Shown here in pieces: positions 37,896 through 47,146 of a stretch of 47,150 nucleotides of DNA; position 1 is the stretch's first letter; each line of letters starts with the position of its first letter. Position numbers and translations under genes: made by a program. The stretch spans positions 1 to 47,150 of the forward strand of contig JAOACZ010000119.1 of the NCBI GenBank assembly GCA_026417575.1, written 5' to 3'. The notes under the pieces are model-generated. The model was not told where the DNA came from, searched no databases, and worked only from the letters and a program-made list of their open reading frames with translations. The DNA comes from a bacterium (lineage in GTDB: Bacteria > Auribacterota > UBA3054 > JAPLST01).

Positions 37896-38920
37896 CCAAT
37901 TCCGTCATCGCCGTCGGTATCGCCGGCGCGACCGGCTACTCCGGCTGTCAGCTCATCCGCTTGCTCGCCCGCCACCCCTATGTGCGCATCGCCGCTCTCT
38001 CTCATGGCCCAGAAAGCCCTGACCTCCCGGTAAGCACTGCTTTCCCAGAACTCGCCTCAGTATGTGACCTCCCCGTCACCTCCTTCGACCAACTTCTCAC
38101 CCACCACCTCGACCTCGTCTTCCTCGCCCTCCCTCACTGCGCCGCCATGGCGGCCGCTCCCCCACTCCTCCAACACGGCACCCGTGTCATCGATCTCTCC
38201 GCCGACTACCGCCTCCGTAATCCCGCGCTCTATGCCGCCACCTACGGCTCCCCTCACCACGACCTCGTCAACCTTCAGCACGCTGTCTATGGCCTTTCCG
38301 AATGGTACCGCAACGCCATCCGCTCTGCCCGCCTCGTCGCTAACCCCGGCTGCTACGTCACCTGCGCCCTCCTCCCCTTAATCCCACTCCTCCGCGCTAA
38401 CCTCATCAATCCTCACCGGATCATCATTGACGCAAAAAGCGGCGTCTCCGGCGCCGGCAAAAAAATCACACCCGCCCTCCACTTCTGCGAAGTTAATGAG
38501 TCCTTCAAAGCCTATAACGTCTTCAACCACCGCCACACCCCCGAAATCGAGCAAGAACTCTCTGCTGCTGCCGCCACTACTGTCCGCGTCACTTTTACTC
38601 CTCACCTCCTCCCAACCCAACGTGGCATCTTTGCCACTATCTATGTCGAATCTACTCACCCCAACCCCTCCTCCGCGCTCGCTCAGGCCTATCACGCCGC
38701 CTATGCACATGAATTCTTTATTCGCGTCAAAGGTGAAAATGCCTCGATCGCGCTTCAGCATGTCACCAATACTAATTTCTGCGATATTAGCTGGTACGTC
38801 CGCGGCTCCGACGTCATCATCACCAGCGCCCTTGACAACCTCGTCAAAGGCGCTGCAGGCCAAGCAGTCCAGAACATGAATATTATGTTCGGCTTCGACG
38901 AACGTACAGGCTTGTTGTAA
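37892..38920 (+). CDS. argC: N-acetyl-gamma-glutamyl-phosphate reductase
   Basis: A 342-residue enzyme of arginine synthesis that reduces N-acetylglutamyl phosphate to the semialdehyde with NADPH. The NADP motif is GIAGATGYSGCQL (~9-21), the catalytic Cys is in NPGCYVT (Cys154), and SGVSGAGKK with the later FTPHLLP...RGI motif complete the family pattern. Translationally coupled to the HU gene. No other arg gene is nearby. Confidence 0.95.
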   Translation: MTNSVIAVGIAGATGYSGCQLIRLLARHPYVRIAALSHGPESPDLPVSTAFPELASVCDLPVTSFDQLLTHHLDLVFLALPHCAAMAAAPPLLQHGTRVIDLSADYRLRNPALYAATYGSPHHDLVNLQHAVYGLSEWYRNAIRSARLVANPGCYVTCALLPLIPLLRANLINPHRIIIDAKSGVSGAGKKITPALHFCEVNESFKAYNVFNHRHTPEIEQELSAAAATTVRVTFTPHLLPTQRGIFATIYVESTHPNPSSALAQAYHAAYAHEFFIRVKGENASIALQHVTNTNFCDISWYVRGSDVIITSALDNLVKGAAGQAVQNMNIMFGFDERTGLL

Positions 38921-38944
38921 GCAATTCTCTCTACTCCCTTACCT

Positions 38945-40441
38945 ATGCCGGTCGACCAATCGCATACTTCGTCCCCTTCAATCCGTGTCCGCTTCGCACC
39001 CAGCCCCACCGGCCTCCTTCATGTCGGTGGCGCTCGCACTGCTCTCTTTAACTGGCTCTTCGCCCGCCACTCTGGAGGTACCTTCATCCTCCGCATCGAA
39101 GATACCGACCGCACACGCTTCGACGCCAATGCATTGCGCGATATCCTCGATTCCCTCCGTTGGCTCGGCCTGAATTGGGACGAAGGCCCCGACGTCGGCG
39201 GGCCCCATGCCCCTTACCTTCAGTCCGAACGTCTCCACATCTACCGCGAACATGCTCAGCAGCTTCTCGCCTCCGGCCATGCCTATTATTGCTTTTGCTC
39301 CCCTGAGCGACTTGACTCACTTCGCTCTCAACAAAGTATCCAAACCGGCTACGATCGCCGCTGCCGCAATCTCTCCACTTCACAAGTCCAACGCGAACTA
39401 GACGCTCGCACTCCCTATGTCATCCGCTTCAAAATGCCGCTCGACGGCACCACCGACTTCCACGATCTCATCCGCGGCCCAATCTCCTACCCTAACACAC
39501 AGCAAGATGACTTTGTCCTCCTAAAAACCGATGGCTTCCCAACCTACCACCTCGCCAACGTCGTTGACGACCACCTCATGCGCATCTCCCACGTCCTCCG
39601 TGGCGAAGAATGGATCCCAAGTACCCCTAAGCACGTCCGCCTCTATGACGCCTTCGGTTGGTCACCACCTGTTTTCGCCCACCTCCCTGTCATCCTCGCC
39701 CCAGGCGGCGGCAAACTCTCTAAACGCCACGGCGCGGCCGCCGTCGCAGAATACCGCGCACTCGGCTACCTCCCCGACGCCCTCGTCAATTTCCTCGCCC
39801 TCCTCGGCTGGTCCCTCGGCCCTGACCGCGAACTCGCCTCCCGCGATGAACTCATCCGCGAATTCTCCCTCGAAAACGTCAGTAAAACCGCCGCCCAATT
39901 CAATCACGAGAAACTGAACTGGATGAACGCAACCTACATCCGTTCATTGCCCCTCAACCAGCTCGCTGCCCTCGTCTGGCCGTACCTCGCTCAAGCCGGC
40001 CTCGTCTCTGATGCTACCCCCCTCGACTCCATTTTCCCCGCTCTCAAACTCGCTCAGGAACGCATGCAGCTCTTGTCAGATGCCGTGCCACAAATGCGCT
40101 GCTTTCTCGCCGACGAGATCGACTACGATCCCGCTGCCGTCAAAAAATTCCTCTCACACCACGCAGTCGCTTCTCATCTCCGTGCCCTCATGCAACGCTT
40201 CGCCGCAATCCCTGACAGCCATTTCACACCCGCCTACCTCGAGCCCGTCATTAACGCGTACGTTGCTGAATCCGGTCAATCCCTCAAACACGTCGTCCAT
40301 CCCCTCCGCGTCGCTGTCACCGGTAAAGCCGCCAGCCCCGGCATCTTCGAAACTCTCGCCTGCATCGGCAAACGCCGCACCATCGCTCGCATCGCCTACG
40401 CTCTTGAACACTTCGCTCCCACCCTCCCCCAATCTCAATGA
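38945..40441 (+). CDS. gltX: Glutamyl-tRNA synthetase
   Basis: A 498-residue class I synthetase that charges tRNA-Glu (and possibly tRNA-Gln). The HIGH-type motif is FAPSPTGLLHVGGA (HVGG 26-29), the KMSKS-type motif is KLSKR (257-261), and a CFC...YDRRC group (~116-140) marks the zinc-binding insertion. The C-terminal anticodon-binding region is complete (KAASPGIFETLACIGK). It overlaps pgsA by 4 bases. No amidotransferase gene is in the window to show whether tRNA-Gln is made indirectly. Confidence 0.96.
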   Translation: MPVDQSHTSSPSIRVRFAPSPTGLLHVGGARTALFNWLFARHSGGTFILRIEDTDRTRFDANALRDILDSLRWLGLNWDEGPDVGGPHAPYLQSERLHIYREHAQQLLASGHAYYCFCSPERLDSLRSQQSIQTGYDRRCRNLSTSQVQRELDARTPYVIRFKMPLDGTTDFHDLIRGPISYPNTQQDDFVLLKTDGFPTYHLANVVDDHLMRISHVLRGEEWIPSTPKHVRLYDAFGWSPPVFAHLPVILAPGGGKLSKRHGAAAVAEYRALGYLPDALVNFLALLGWSLGPDRELASRDELIREFSLENVSKTAAQFNHEKLNWMNATYIRSLPLNQLAALVWPYLAQAGLVSDATPLDSIFPALKLAQERMQLLSDAVPQMRCFLADEIDYDPAAVKKFLSHHAVASHLRALMQRFAAIPDSHFTPAYLEPVINAYVAESGQSLKHVVHPLRVAVTGKAASPGIFETLACIGKRRTIARIAYALEHFAPTLPQSQ

Positions 40442-41043
40442 AATCACCCGCCCTCAATACCGCCACCACCATTACCCTCCTCCGCCTCCTCTCCGTCCCC
40501 ATCTTCATCGCCCTCCTTATCCGCCATCGCCAGCTCTTTCTCGCCACCCCTCACCCTCATACCCTTCTTCTCTATCGCTACGCCGCCCTCTCCGTCTTCC
40601 TCCTCGCTGCCATCTCTGATGCCCTTGATGGCTTCATCGCTCGCCACTTCCACCAACGCACCGTCCTCGGTACCTGGCTCGATCCCCTCGCCGATAAGCT
40701 CCTCCTCCTCGCCGCCGTCATTATGCTCAGTATGCGTCTCGGCCTCCCCTTCCAATTCCCCTTCTGGTTCCCTATCATCGTCATCTCTCGCGACGCTATT
40801 CTCCTCTTCGGTACCCTCGTAGTTTTCATGCTCCGTGGCCACGTCGCTGTTCGCCCAACCCTTGCCGGTAAGCTCACAACCACCGCTCAAATGGCAGTCA
40901 TGATCGCTACCCTCGCTGCCCTCCCCCAAACCTTCACATTCCCACTTGTACTCATTGCCTCCCTGTTCACGCTCCTCTCTGGCGCTCAGTACGTCCTTCA
41001 TGGCCTTCGCCAACTCAGCGATCTCAAGCCCCCCCTGACATGA
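40438..41043 (+). CDS. pgsA: CDP-diacylglycerol-glycerol-3-phosphate 3-phosphatidyltransferase
   Basis: A 201-residue membrane enzyme that makes phosphatidylglycerol phosphate. The CDP-alcohol phosphatidyltransferase motif DG-x2-AR-x8-G-x3-D-x3-D is exact at residues 64-86 (DGFIAR...G...DPLAD), preceded by Asp61. About five or six hydrophobic helices surround it. Coupled by 4-base overlaps to gltX upstream and der downstream. Confidence 0.92.
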   Translation: MKSPALNTATTITLLRLLSVPIFIALLIRHRQLFLATPHPHTLLLYRYAALSVFLLAAISDALDGFIARHFHQRTVLGTWLDPLADKLLLLAAVIMLSMRLGLPFQFPFWFPIIVISRDAILLFGTLVVFMLRGHVAVRPTLAGKLTTTAQMAVMIATLAALPQTFTFPLVLIASLFTLLSGAQYVLHGLRQLSDLKPPLT

Positions 41044-42392
41044 GTTCTCTTGCACCTCGCCTACTTCGTGTCGCAATCGTCGGTCGACCCAACGTCGGTA
41101 AGTCCGCACTCTTTAATCGCCTCGCCGGTGCCTCCCTCGCCATCGTTGACCCCACCAGCGGCACCACCCGTGACCGCCTCCATACCACCGTCGAATGGAA
41201 TAACAAAATCTTTGAACTTATTGATACCGGTGGACTCGTCCGCGACCCCCAACAACTCCAAGCCCACATCGCCCGCCAAGTCGCTGCCGCTCTCGACCAG
41301 GCTGACCTCATCCTCTTCGTTACCGACGCCATCGCCGGTCGTACCCCTCTCGACGACTACGTCTCCGACCACCTCCGCTCACTTAATAAGCCTGTCTGGC
41401 TCGTCGTTAATAAATGCGATAACCCTGATCTCCGCCTCGCATGGACAGACTTCGCTGCCTATGCATGGCCTCAATCCTTTACCGTCTCCGCTACCCACGG
41501 CATCGGCATCAACGCCCTCCTCGACGCACTCGCCAACCAAGCCGCTGCCGCGGAAATCCCTCACTTCACCCCCGGTCCCGCACTCGCTATCGTCGGCCGC
41601 CCCAATGCCGGTAAATCCTCCCTCCTCAATCGCCTCCTCGGCGAAGAACGCTCCATCGTCACTGATATCCCCGGCACTACCCGCGATACCATCGACGCAC
41701 TCCTCCCCTGGCAGCTACCCTCCCGCGCGGGACTCTCCCCCTTCGTCATTACCTTGATCGACACCGCTGGCATTCGGCGCAAACGCGCCATCTCTTCCAC
41801 CCTCGAAGCTCACTCCGTCCGCCGCGCCGAAGCAGCCATTAACCGCGCCTCCGTCGCCGTCCTCCTCATCGATGCCCAATCCGGCGTCTCCGTCACCGAC
41901 AAGAAAATCGCCGCCACAATCAACGACGCCGGCCGCGCATGTGTTATCGCCATCAACAAGTGGGACCTCGTCAAGAAACACGTCGATAAACGCGCCTTCA
42001 CCCAATGGGTACGTCAGCAACTCCCATTCCTCTCGTACGCACCCATCACCTGCATTTCTGCTCTCACCGGCGAAGGCGTCCATGATCTCGTCAACCGCGC
42101 CTGCCGCGTCGACGCAGCTGCCCGCCGCTCCCACCCCACAAGCAAACTTAACCGCGTCCTCCATGACGCCTTCGCTGCCAACGCTCCCCCTCTCGTCCAT
42201 GGCCGTCGCCTTCACCTCTTCTACGCCACCCAATGTGGCACTCTTCCCCCACGCTTCGTCCTCTTCGTCAACGATCCCCGCCTCGTCGTCCACTCCTACG
42301 AAAATTACCTCGTTAACCAACTCCGCCAGGCCTTCCATTACGAAGGTACCCCTCTCTTCCTCGCCTGGCGCCCTCGCCGCGAATCAAATTAA
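41040..42392 (+). CDS. der: Ribosome-assembly GTPase Der (EngA)
   Basis: A 450-residue protein with two tandem G domains and a C-terminal KH-like domain, needed for 50S ribosome maturation. The first P-loop is GRPNVGKS (~15-22) and the second GRPNAGKS (~185-192), the latter followed by VTDIPGTTRDT. The guanine-specificity motifs are NKCD and NKWD. The KH-like region includes NEN-type YENYLVNQLR and PLFLAWRPR at the end. It lies between two phospholipid genes (pgsA and plsY). Confidence 0.96.
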   Translation: MSSLAPRLLRVAIVGRPNVGKSALFNRLAGASLAIVDPTSGTTRDRLHTTVEWNNKIFELIDTGGLVRDPQQLQAHIARQVAAALDQADLILFVTDAIAGRTPLDDYVSDHLRSLNKPVWLVVNKCDNPDLRLAWTDFAAYAWPQSFTVSATHGIGINALLDALANQAAAAEIPHFTPGPALAIVGRPNAGKSSLLNRLLGEERSIVTDIPGTTRDTIDALLPWQLPSRAGLSPFVITLIDTAGIRRKRAISSTLEAHSVRRAEAAINRASVAVLLIDAQSGVSVTDKKIAATINDAGRACVIAINKWDLVKKHVDKRAFTQWVRQQLPFLSYAPITCISALTGEGVHDLVNRACRVDAAARRSHPTSKLNRVLHDAFAANAPPLVHGRRLHLFYATQCGTLPPRFVLFVNDPRLVVHSYENYLVNQLRQAFHYEGTPLFLAWRPRRESN

Positions 42393-42397
42393 TCCCT

Positions 42398-43015
42398 ATG
42401 TTCGTCCTCGTGCTCTCTTACTTCCTTGGCGCCATCCCCGCAGGCTACCTCCTCGATCGCCTCTCTCAACCACTCCTCCCTCCCCTCCTTGTTCGCATTC
42501 CCTTCTCCCCGTCCTTACGCCTCTTCGCCCAACGCCTTTTCCCTCGCATCCTCTCCTCCGTAGCCGACCTCTCTAAAGGAGCAACAGTCATCCTCCTCGT
42601 CCCCTACCTCGCCAACGTCATCGCCACCACTCCATGGGCTTGGCTGAATTATCCGCTCGTCTCCCCTGGCTTACGCTCCAGTGCCACCCTCGTCTTCATG
42701 GTCCTCGCCCATGTCCTCTCCGTCTACTTCTGCGGCTGGGGTGGCCGAGGCGTTGCCACCGCGCTCGGTGCGTGCCTCGTCCTTACCCCCCTCCCCGCCC
42801 TCGCTTCAGGTGCACTCTGGTTCCTCGTCTTCCTCATCTTTCGCTCGCTCCGCCTCTCCGCCCTCGCCGCAAGTTTCGCCTTGCCACTCTTCATCATCCT
42901 CTTTCAACCACTTGACCGCCTCTTCGCGCTCGCTGCCTTCCTCCTCGCTCTCCTCGCTATCATCACCCACACGAATTCCTCTCTTGCCCATTACCCATCC
43001 CCCTCCTCCTCCTGA
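42398..43015 (+). CDS. plsY: PlsY-like glycerol-3-phosphate acyltransferase, divergent
   Basis: A 205-residue, very hydrophobic protein. It has the PlsY start (SYFLGAIPAGYLLDRL), a DLSKGA motif and the FCGWGGRGVATALGA loop corresponding to GGKGVAT. Two motifs expected for an active PlsY are missing: GSGNxGATN after the first helix (here replaced by a Pro/Leu-rich stretch) and the C-terminal HRxNIxRLL. PlsY transfers an acyl group from acyl phosphate to glycerol-3-phosphate; whether this version is active is uncertain. Position next to pgsA and der supports the family assignment. No ribosome site is seen. Confidence 0.7.
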   Translation: MFVLVLSYFLGAIPAGYLLDRLSQPLLPPLLVRIPFSPSLRLFAQRLFPRILSSVADLSKGATVILLVPYLANVIATTPWAWLNYPLVSPGLRSSATLVFMVLAHVLSVYFCGWGGRGVATALGACLVLTPLPALASGALWFLVFLIFRSLRLSALAASFALPLFIILFQPLDRLFALAAFLLALLAIITHTNSSLAHYPSPSSS

Positions 43016-43018
43016 TAT

Positions 43019-43498
43019 ATGCGCCCCATCCACGTCCTCAATCGCCAACGCCGCGTCAAAATCTTCCCCGACGCTGTCACTGCATTGGCCTCTTTCGTCC
43101 TCGATGCTCACAACGTCCCAACTCACCGCTCCCTCTCTATTCTCTTTACCAACGACGCAACCATTCAGCGCTACAATGCCCAGTTCCTCAACCACAATCA
43201 CCCAACTGACGTGATCTCCTTCCACCATATCTCTCCCAATTGTCTCGGCGATATCGTTATCTCCGCTCAGCGCGCCATGACCTACGCCGCTCATCATCGT
43301 ATAAGCCTCCCCAACGAGCTCGCTCGCTACGTCATCCATGGCATCCTTCATTGCCTCGGTTACACCGATTCTTCCCCACCCGCTCGTCGACGCATGTTCA
43401 CCCGCCAAGAAATTCTCCTCGCCCGCTGGCTCCGTCGCCGCATCCCTATTTGTTCGCCTCTCCCTCTCCCCCGTTCACTTTCAACGCCTCATCACTAA
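43019..43498 (+). CDS. ybeY: Endoribonuclease YbeY
   Basis: A 159-residue metalloprotein of rRNA maturation and ribosome quality control. TDVISFHH is the central motif; the zinc site HGILHCLGYTD contains two of the usual three His. The third ligand of the standard HGxLHLxGYDH motif is replaced by Asp, a form I recall from Bacteroidetes-like YbeY. The C-terminus is extended and Pro-rich. It lies between plsY (3-base gap) and the CBS protein gene (1 base between stop and ATG). Confidence 0.88.
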   Translation: MRPIHVLNRQRRVKIFPDAVTALASFVLDAHNVPTHRSLSILFTNDATIQRYNAQFLNHNHPTDVISFHHISPNCLGDIVISAQRAMTYAAHHRISLPNELARYVIHGILHCLGYTDSSPPARRRMFTRQEILLARWLRRRIPICSPLPLPRSLSTPHH

Positions 43499-43499
43499 T

Positions 43500-44798
43500 A
43501 TGAAATCTCCCCTCCTCTTCCTTTCCCTATCGCTCCTCGGCTGGATCGCTCTAGTCGCCCTCGCGGGCCTTTTCGCCACCGTCGCATCCGCTGTCTCTCA
43601 CCTCCATATCCGCGACCTTCTCAAACGTAACGACCCCGACCACACCGCCATTAACCGTTGGCTCCGCTGGGCTCCCTCCATCCATGCCGCCGCCATCATC
43701 TGGCATGCACTCACCCTCATCAGCGCAGCTATCCTTGCCCTCCCCTTGGCAACCTACGTCGCCGCCTTCATGCCTCCCTACTTGCACTACCTCCCTCACA
43801 CCCTCGCCCCTATTATTCTCCTCATCTGCGCCTGCCTCCTACCCCTCTACCTCGGCTACGCATACCCCGAACCTTTCTCCATCCGCCTCTTGCCTTTCCT
43901 TCACCCATGGGCCGCACTCACACGCTTCCTTAACCGTATCCTCCTCGCCTGCGCTCTCTTGCCCCTTCGCATTTTCCGCGTCAACCTCCACTCCGATGCA
44001 CCCTTCCTCCCCCCTCCCAACTCCCCCCTCCCCCCAGACGCCTCCTCCAACCCTCTCGAGCGCGAAGAACACCAAATGATTAAGTCCATCTTCGAATTCG
44101 GTGAAACACTCGTTCGCGCAGTCATGACCCCACGCACCGAAATGGTCGCCGTCCCCGCCTCGTGCTCTCTCGATGAAGCTATCCACCGCTCTCAACACTC
44201 CGGCCACTCCCGCCTCCCCGTCTATGAAGACGACCTTGACCACATCATCGGCGTCCTCTACGTTCGCGATGCGCTCGCTTTCTGGTCTTCACGCCACTCC
44301 GCCCCACCAGCCCTCACCGACATCATGCGCGCCCCCTTCTTCGTCCCCGAAACAAAAAAGGTCAACGAGCTCCTCCGCGAGTTCCGCCAACTCAAAACAC
44401 AACTCGCTGTCATCGTCGACGAATACGGCGGTACCTCCGGCCTCGTCACCCTCGAAGACCTCATCGAGGAAATCGTCGGCGACCTCTCCGATGAGTATGA
44501 CCGCGAACCTTCTCCCCCACTCCGCCAACTCGATCACGATACCTTCATCGTCGACGGCGCTCTCTCCGTCTACGACCTCAACGATGCCCTCAACATTCAT
44601 ATCCCCGTCGCCCCCGATTTCGACACGCTCGCCGGTTACATCATGTCCAAACTCGGCCGCGTCCCTGCTCAGGGCGAACAGATCGTCGAACATGACTACA
44701 TCCTTACTGTCCTCTCCGTCAACCAGCGCCGCATCGAACAAGTTAAGGTTTCCCGGCGCTCTTCGCTAGATTCACCTCCCTCCCCCCCACTCCCATGA
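43500..44798 (+). CDS. HlyC/CorC (CNNM-type) membrane protein with CBS domains
   Basis: A 432-residue transporter-like protein of the CorC/CNNM family. The N-terminal DUF21-type region has four hydrophobic segments (to ~155), then a linker EREEHQMIKSIFEFGETLVRAVMTPR leading into paired CBS domains (~200-330, DDLDHIIGVLYVRD; VIVDEYGGTSGLVTLEDLIEEIVGDL). A C-terminal CorC_HlyC domain follows. Relatives export magnesium or cobalt. ATG 43500 starts right before the first membrane helix; the upstream open frame lies inside ybeY. It overlaps corA by 4 bases, so both act on divalent cations. Confidence 0.93.
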   Translation: MKSPLLFLSLSLLGWIALVALAGLFATVASAVSHLHIRDLLKRNDPDHTAINRWLRWAPSIHAAAIIWHALTLISAAILALPLATYVAAFMPPYLHYLPHTLAPIILLICACLLPLYLGYAYPEPFSIRLLPFLHPWAALTRFLNRILLACALLPLRIFRVNLHSDAPFLPPPNSPLPPDASSNPLEREEHQMIKSIFEFGETLVRAVMTPRTEMVAVPASCSLDEAIHRSQHSGHSRLPVYEDDLDHIIGVLYVRDALAFWSSRHSAPPALTDIMRAPFFVPETKKVNELLREFRQLKTQLAVIVDEYGGTSGLVTLEDLIEEIVGDLSDEYDREPSPPLRQLDHDTFIVDGALSVYDLNDALNIHIPVAPDFDTLAGYIMSKLGRVPAQGEQIVEHDYILTVLSVNQRRIEQVKVSRRSSLDSPPSPPLP

Positions 44799-45736
44799 TC
44801 GCTTTCTACACTGCTTGTGAACAAGGAATCGTACCCGTAGCCGAACTCCCCGCTGCCTCCTGGATCAATCTCACAAACCCTACCTATGAGGAGCTTCACA
44901 CCGTCTCCCAATCCCTGTCCCTTTCCCTCGAACTTCTCTCTGATGCTCTCGATATCGACGAACGCGCACGCTGCGAAGCTGGTGACAATTATTTCATGAT
45001 CATTATTCGCATACCCGTCCACGACACCGCTGGCCCCCATGTCATGTTCTACACAGTCCCCCTCGGGATCGTCATTACACCTACCCTTGTCATCACCGTC
45101 TGCCGTCGTGAGTCAGACGTCCTCGACAGCTTCATCCACAATAAAATCCGTGGCGCTAATCCCGCCCACTGCCGCCGTTTCGTCCTCCAGATCTTCCTCC
45201 GTACCGCCCTCGTCTACCTTCGCGACCTCAAGGAAATTAACACCAACGCCTCCCTCGTCCAGGAAAAACTTCACCGCTCTATGGTCAACAAACATCTCCT
45301 CGGCCTCCTCGCCCTGGAAAAAAGCCTCGTCTTCTTCACTACCTCGCTCCGCTCAAACGAGCTCATGATCGAACGCCTCCGCAAAACTCCCTTCTTCTCC
45401 CTCGACCCCCAAGAACAAGACCTCTTCGAAGATGTCGCCGTCGAAAACCGCCAGGCCATCGAAATGGCAAACATCTATAACAACATCCTCGCCGGCATGA
45501 TGGACGCCTTCGCCTCGATCATCAATAACAACGTCAACGCCGTCCTCAAACTCCTTACCTCCATCACCATCATCGTCGCCTGGCCAACCCTCATCTTCAG
45601 CATGTATGGCATGAACGTCAAACTCCCTTTCCAAGAACCTCAGGAATCCTACCTCGGCTTCTCTATCGTCATGATCTTCTCCATTGTCTCTACCATTGCT
45701 CTCGTCTACGTCTTCATTAAACGCCGCTGGTTCTAA
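44795..45736 (+). CDS. corA: CorA-family magnesium transporter
   Basis: A 313-residue CorA/Mrs2-type channel. A cytoplasmic alpha/beta domain and long helices lead to two C-terminal membrane helices. The ion-selectivity motif GMN is at 272-274 (MYGMNVKLPF) after the first helix, and the basic end KRRWF is typical. It functions as a homopentamer that imports magnesium or cobalt. It follows the CorC-type gene with an ATGA overlap and ends the run of tightly packed genes that begins at HU. Confidence 0.95.
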   Translation: MIAFYTACEQGIVPVAELPAASWINLTNPTYEELHTVSQSLSLSLELLSDALDIDERARCEAGDNYFMIIIRIPVHDTAGPHVMFYTVPLGIVITPTLVITVCRRESDVLDSFIHNKIRGANPAHCRRFVLQIFLRTALVYLRDLKEINTNASLVQEKLHRSMVNKHLLGLLALEKSLVFFTTSLRSNELMIERLRKTPFFSLDPQEQDLFEDVAVENRQAIEMANIYNNILAGMMDAFASIINNNVNAVLKLLTSITIIVAWPTLIFSMYGMNVKLPFQEPQESYLGFSIVMIFSIVSTIALVYVFIKRRWF

Positions 45737-45859
45737 TCCCATGCCCTCACCCCCAACCTCTCCACCCCATCCGGCTCGTCCGCCCCGTCCAACCCCTCCG
45801 ACCTGTCCGTCTCTCCCAACTATCTCATCTTCCTTCTCACCTCACCCAGTTCTCCTCCC
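45737..45859 (+). promoter_or_regulatory. C-rich, G-poor leader before pfp (possible Rho-loading region)
   Basis: About 120 bases with only around ten G and more than half C, without stable stems, between corA and pfp. Unstructured C-rich, G-poor RNA is what Rho factor binds, so this may terminate or attenuate the upstream operon. No promoter hexamers or ribosome site are visible for pfp. The whole + strand is C-rich, which weakens the specificity of this call. Confidence 0.3.
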
Positions 45860-47146
45860 ATGAAGCCTAACGCCCTCCTCGCTCAGTCCGGTGGCCCCTC
45901 CCCAGTCATCAACTCTTCCCTCCTCGGCCTCATCGACGGCTGCCATGCCTTCCCTCACCACATCGCCAACATTTTCGCCGCTCGCCACGGCGTCGAAGGC
46001 ATCCTCCAAGAAGACCTCCTTGACCTCTCTCAAGAAGATCCTCACGAACTCCAGCTCCTCCGCTCCACCCCCTGCGCCGGCGCTATCGGTACCTGCCGCT
46101 ACAAGCTCGGTCCCGCAAACTCCGACGACGTCCACCGCATCCTCGATGTCTTCGCAGCTCACAACGTCGGCTTCTTCTTCTACATCGGCGGCAACGACTC
46201 AATGGACACGGCCGACAAAATCGCCCGCCTCGCTCACCAACGCAGTATCCCACTCACCGTCGTTGGCGTCCCAAAAACAATTGATAATGACCTCGGCGAT
46301 AACTCAGGCTCCCTCATTGACCATACCCCAGGCTACGGCAGCGCCGCTCGCTTTTGGGCCCTCCTCGTCCAAAATGCAAACGAAGAAAATGCAGGTATCT
46401 CTACCTCAGAACCCGTCTCCGTCTATCAAACCATGGGCCGTAAATCTGGCTTCATCACCGCCGCCGCTCGCCTCGGTGACCCAGATCGCCGCCTCCCACT
46501 CCAACTCTACCTCCCTGAGTCCCACCACTCCCTTGACTCCCTCACCCACCACGTCCATCAATCCCTCCGCCGCCACCACCGCTGTATTGTCATCGTCAGC
46601 GAAGGCTTCGATGTCGGCTCCCTCGGCGAAAAACGCGACCCTTTCGGTCACATCGAATACGGCGCCAGCGAAACAACTGTCGCCCAAGTCGTCGTCAATC
46701 ACCTCAACCGCCTCGGCCTCCCCGCCCGCGGCCATGCCACTGGCCAGGTCCCCGGCGTCCTCCAGCGCGATGTCTCAATCTACGCTTCCACTGTTGACCT
46801 CGACGAGGCTTACAACGTCGCCCGCCATGCCGTCGCTATCGCCATCCACCACGGCTCCGGTTGGATGGCCACCATCATCCGCGACTCCTCATCACCTTAT
46901 CGCATCCACTTCGATAAAGTCCCCCTCGCCTCTATCGCTAACGCCGTTCGTACCTTCCCTGCACACTGGCTCTCACCTGACCAGCTCGACGTCACTGATG
47001 ACTTCATCTCCTACGCCCGCCCCCTCATCGGCGATCACTGGCCCACTGTCCCCCTCGAAAATGGCCTCCAACGCTTCGCCCGCCTCCGCCGTGTCCCCCT
47101 CCCTAAAAAACTTCCCCCCTACCTCCCTCACAACTTCCGTACTTAA
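45860..47146 (+). CDS. pfp: Pyrophosphate-dependent phosphofructokinase
   Basis: A 428-residue phosphofructokinase that uses pyrophosphate to convert fructose-6-phosphate to fructose-1,6-bisphosphate reversibly. AQSGGPSPVINSS starts the chain. In FYIGGNDSMDTADK the Asp113 takes the place of the Gly104 of ATP-dependent E. coli PFK, and VPKTIDNDL has Lys139 in place of Gly124; both changes mark pyrophosphate use. MGRKSGF is the substrate motif. The gene is complete: the stop lies just before the window end. Such enzymes are common in anaerobes and energy-limited bacteria. Confidence 0.94.
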   Translation: MKPNALLAQSGGPSPVINSSLLGLIDGCHAFPHHIANIFAARHGVEGILQEDLLDLSQEDPHELQLLRSTPCAGAIGTCRYKLGPANSDDVHRILDVFAAHNVGFFFYIGGNDSMDTADKIARLAHQRSIPLTVVGVPKTIDNDLGDNSGSLIDHTPGYGSAARFWALLVQNANEENAGISTSEPVSVYQTMGRKSGFITAAARLGDPDRRLPLQLYLPESHHSLDSLTHHVHQSLRRHHRCIVIVSEGFDVGSLGEKRDPFGHIEYGASETTVAQVVVNHLNRLGLPARGHATGQVPGVLQRDVSIYASTVDLDEAYNVARHAVAIAIHHGSGWMATIIRDSSSPYRIHFDKVPLASIANAVRTFPAHWLSPDQLDVTDDFISYARPLIGDHWPTVPLENGLQRFARLRRVPLPKKLPPYLPHNFRT

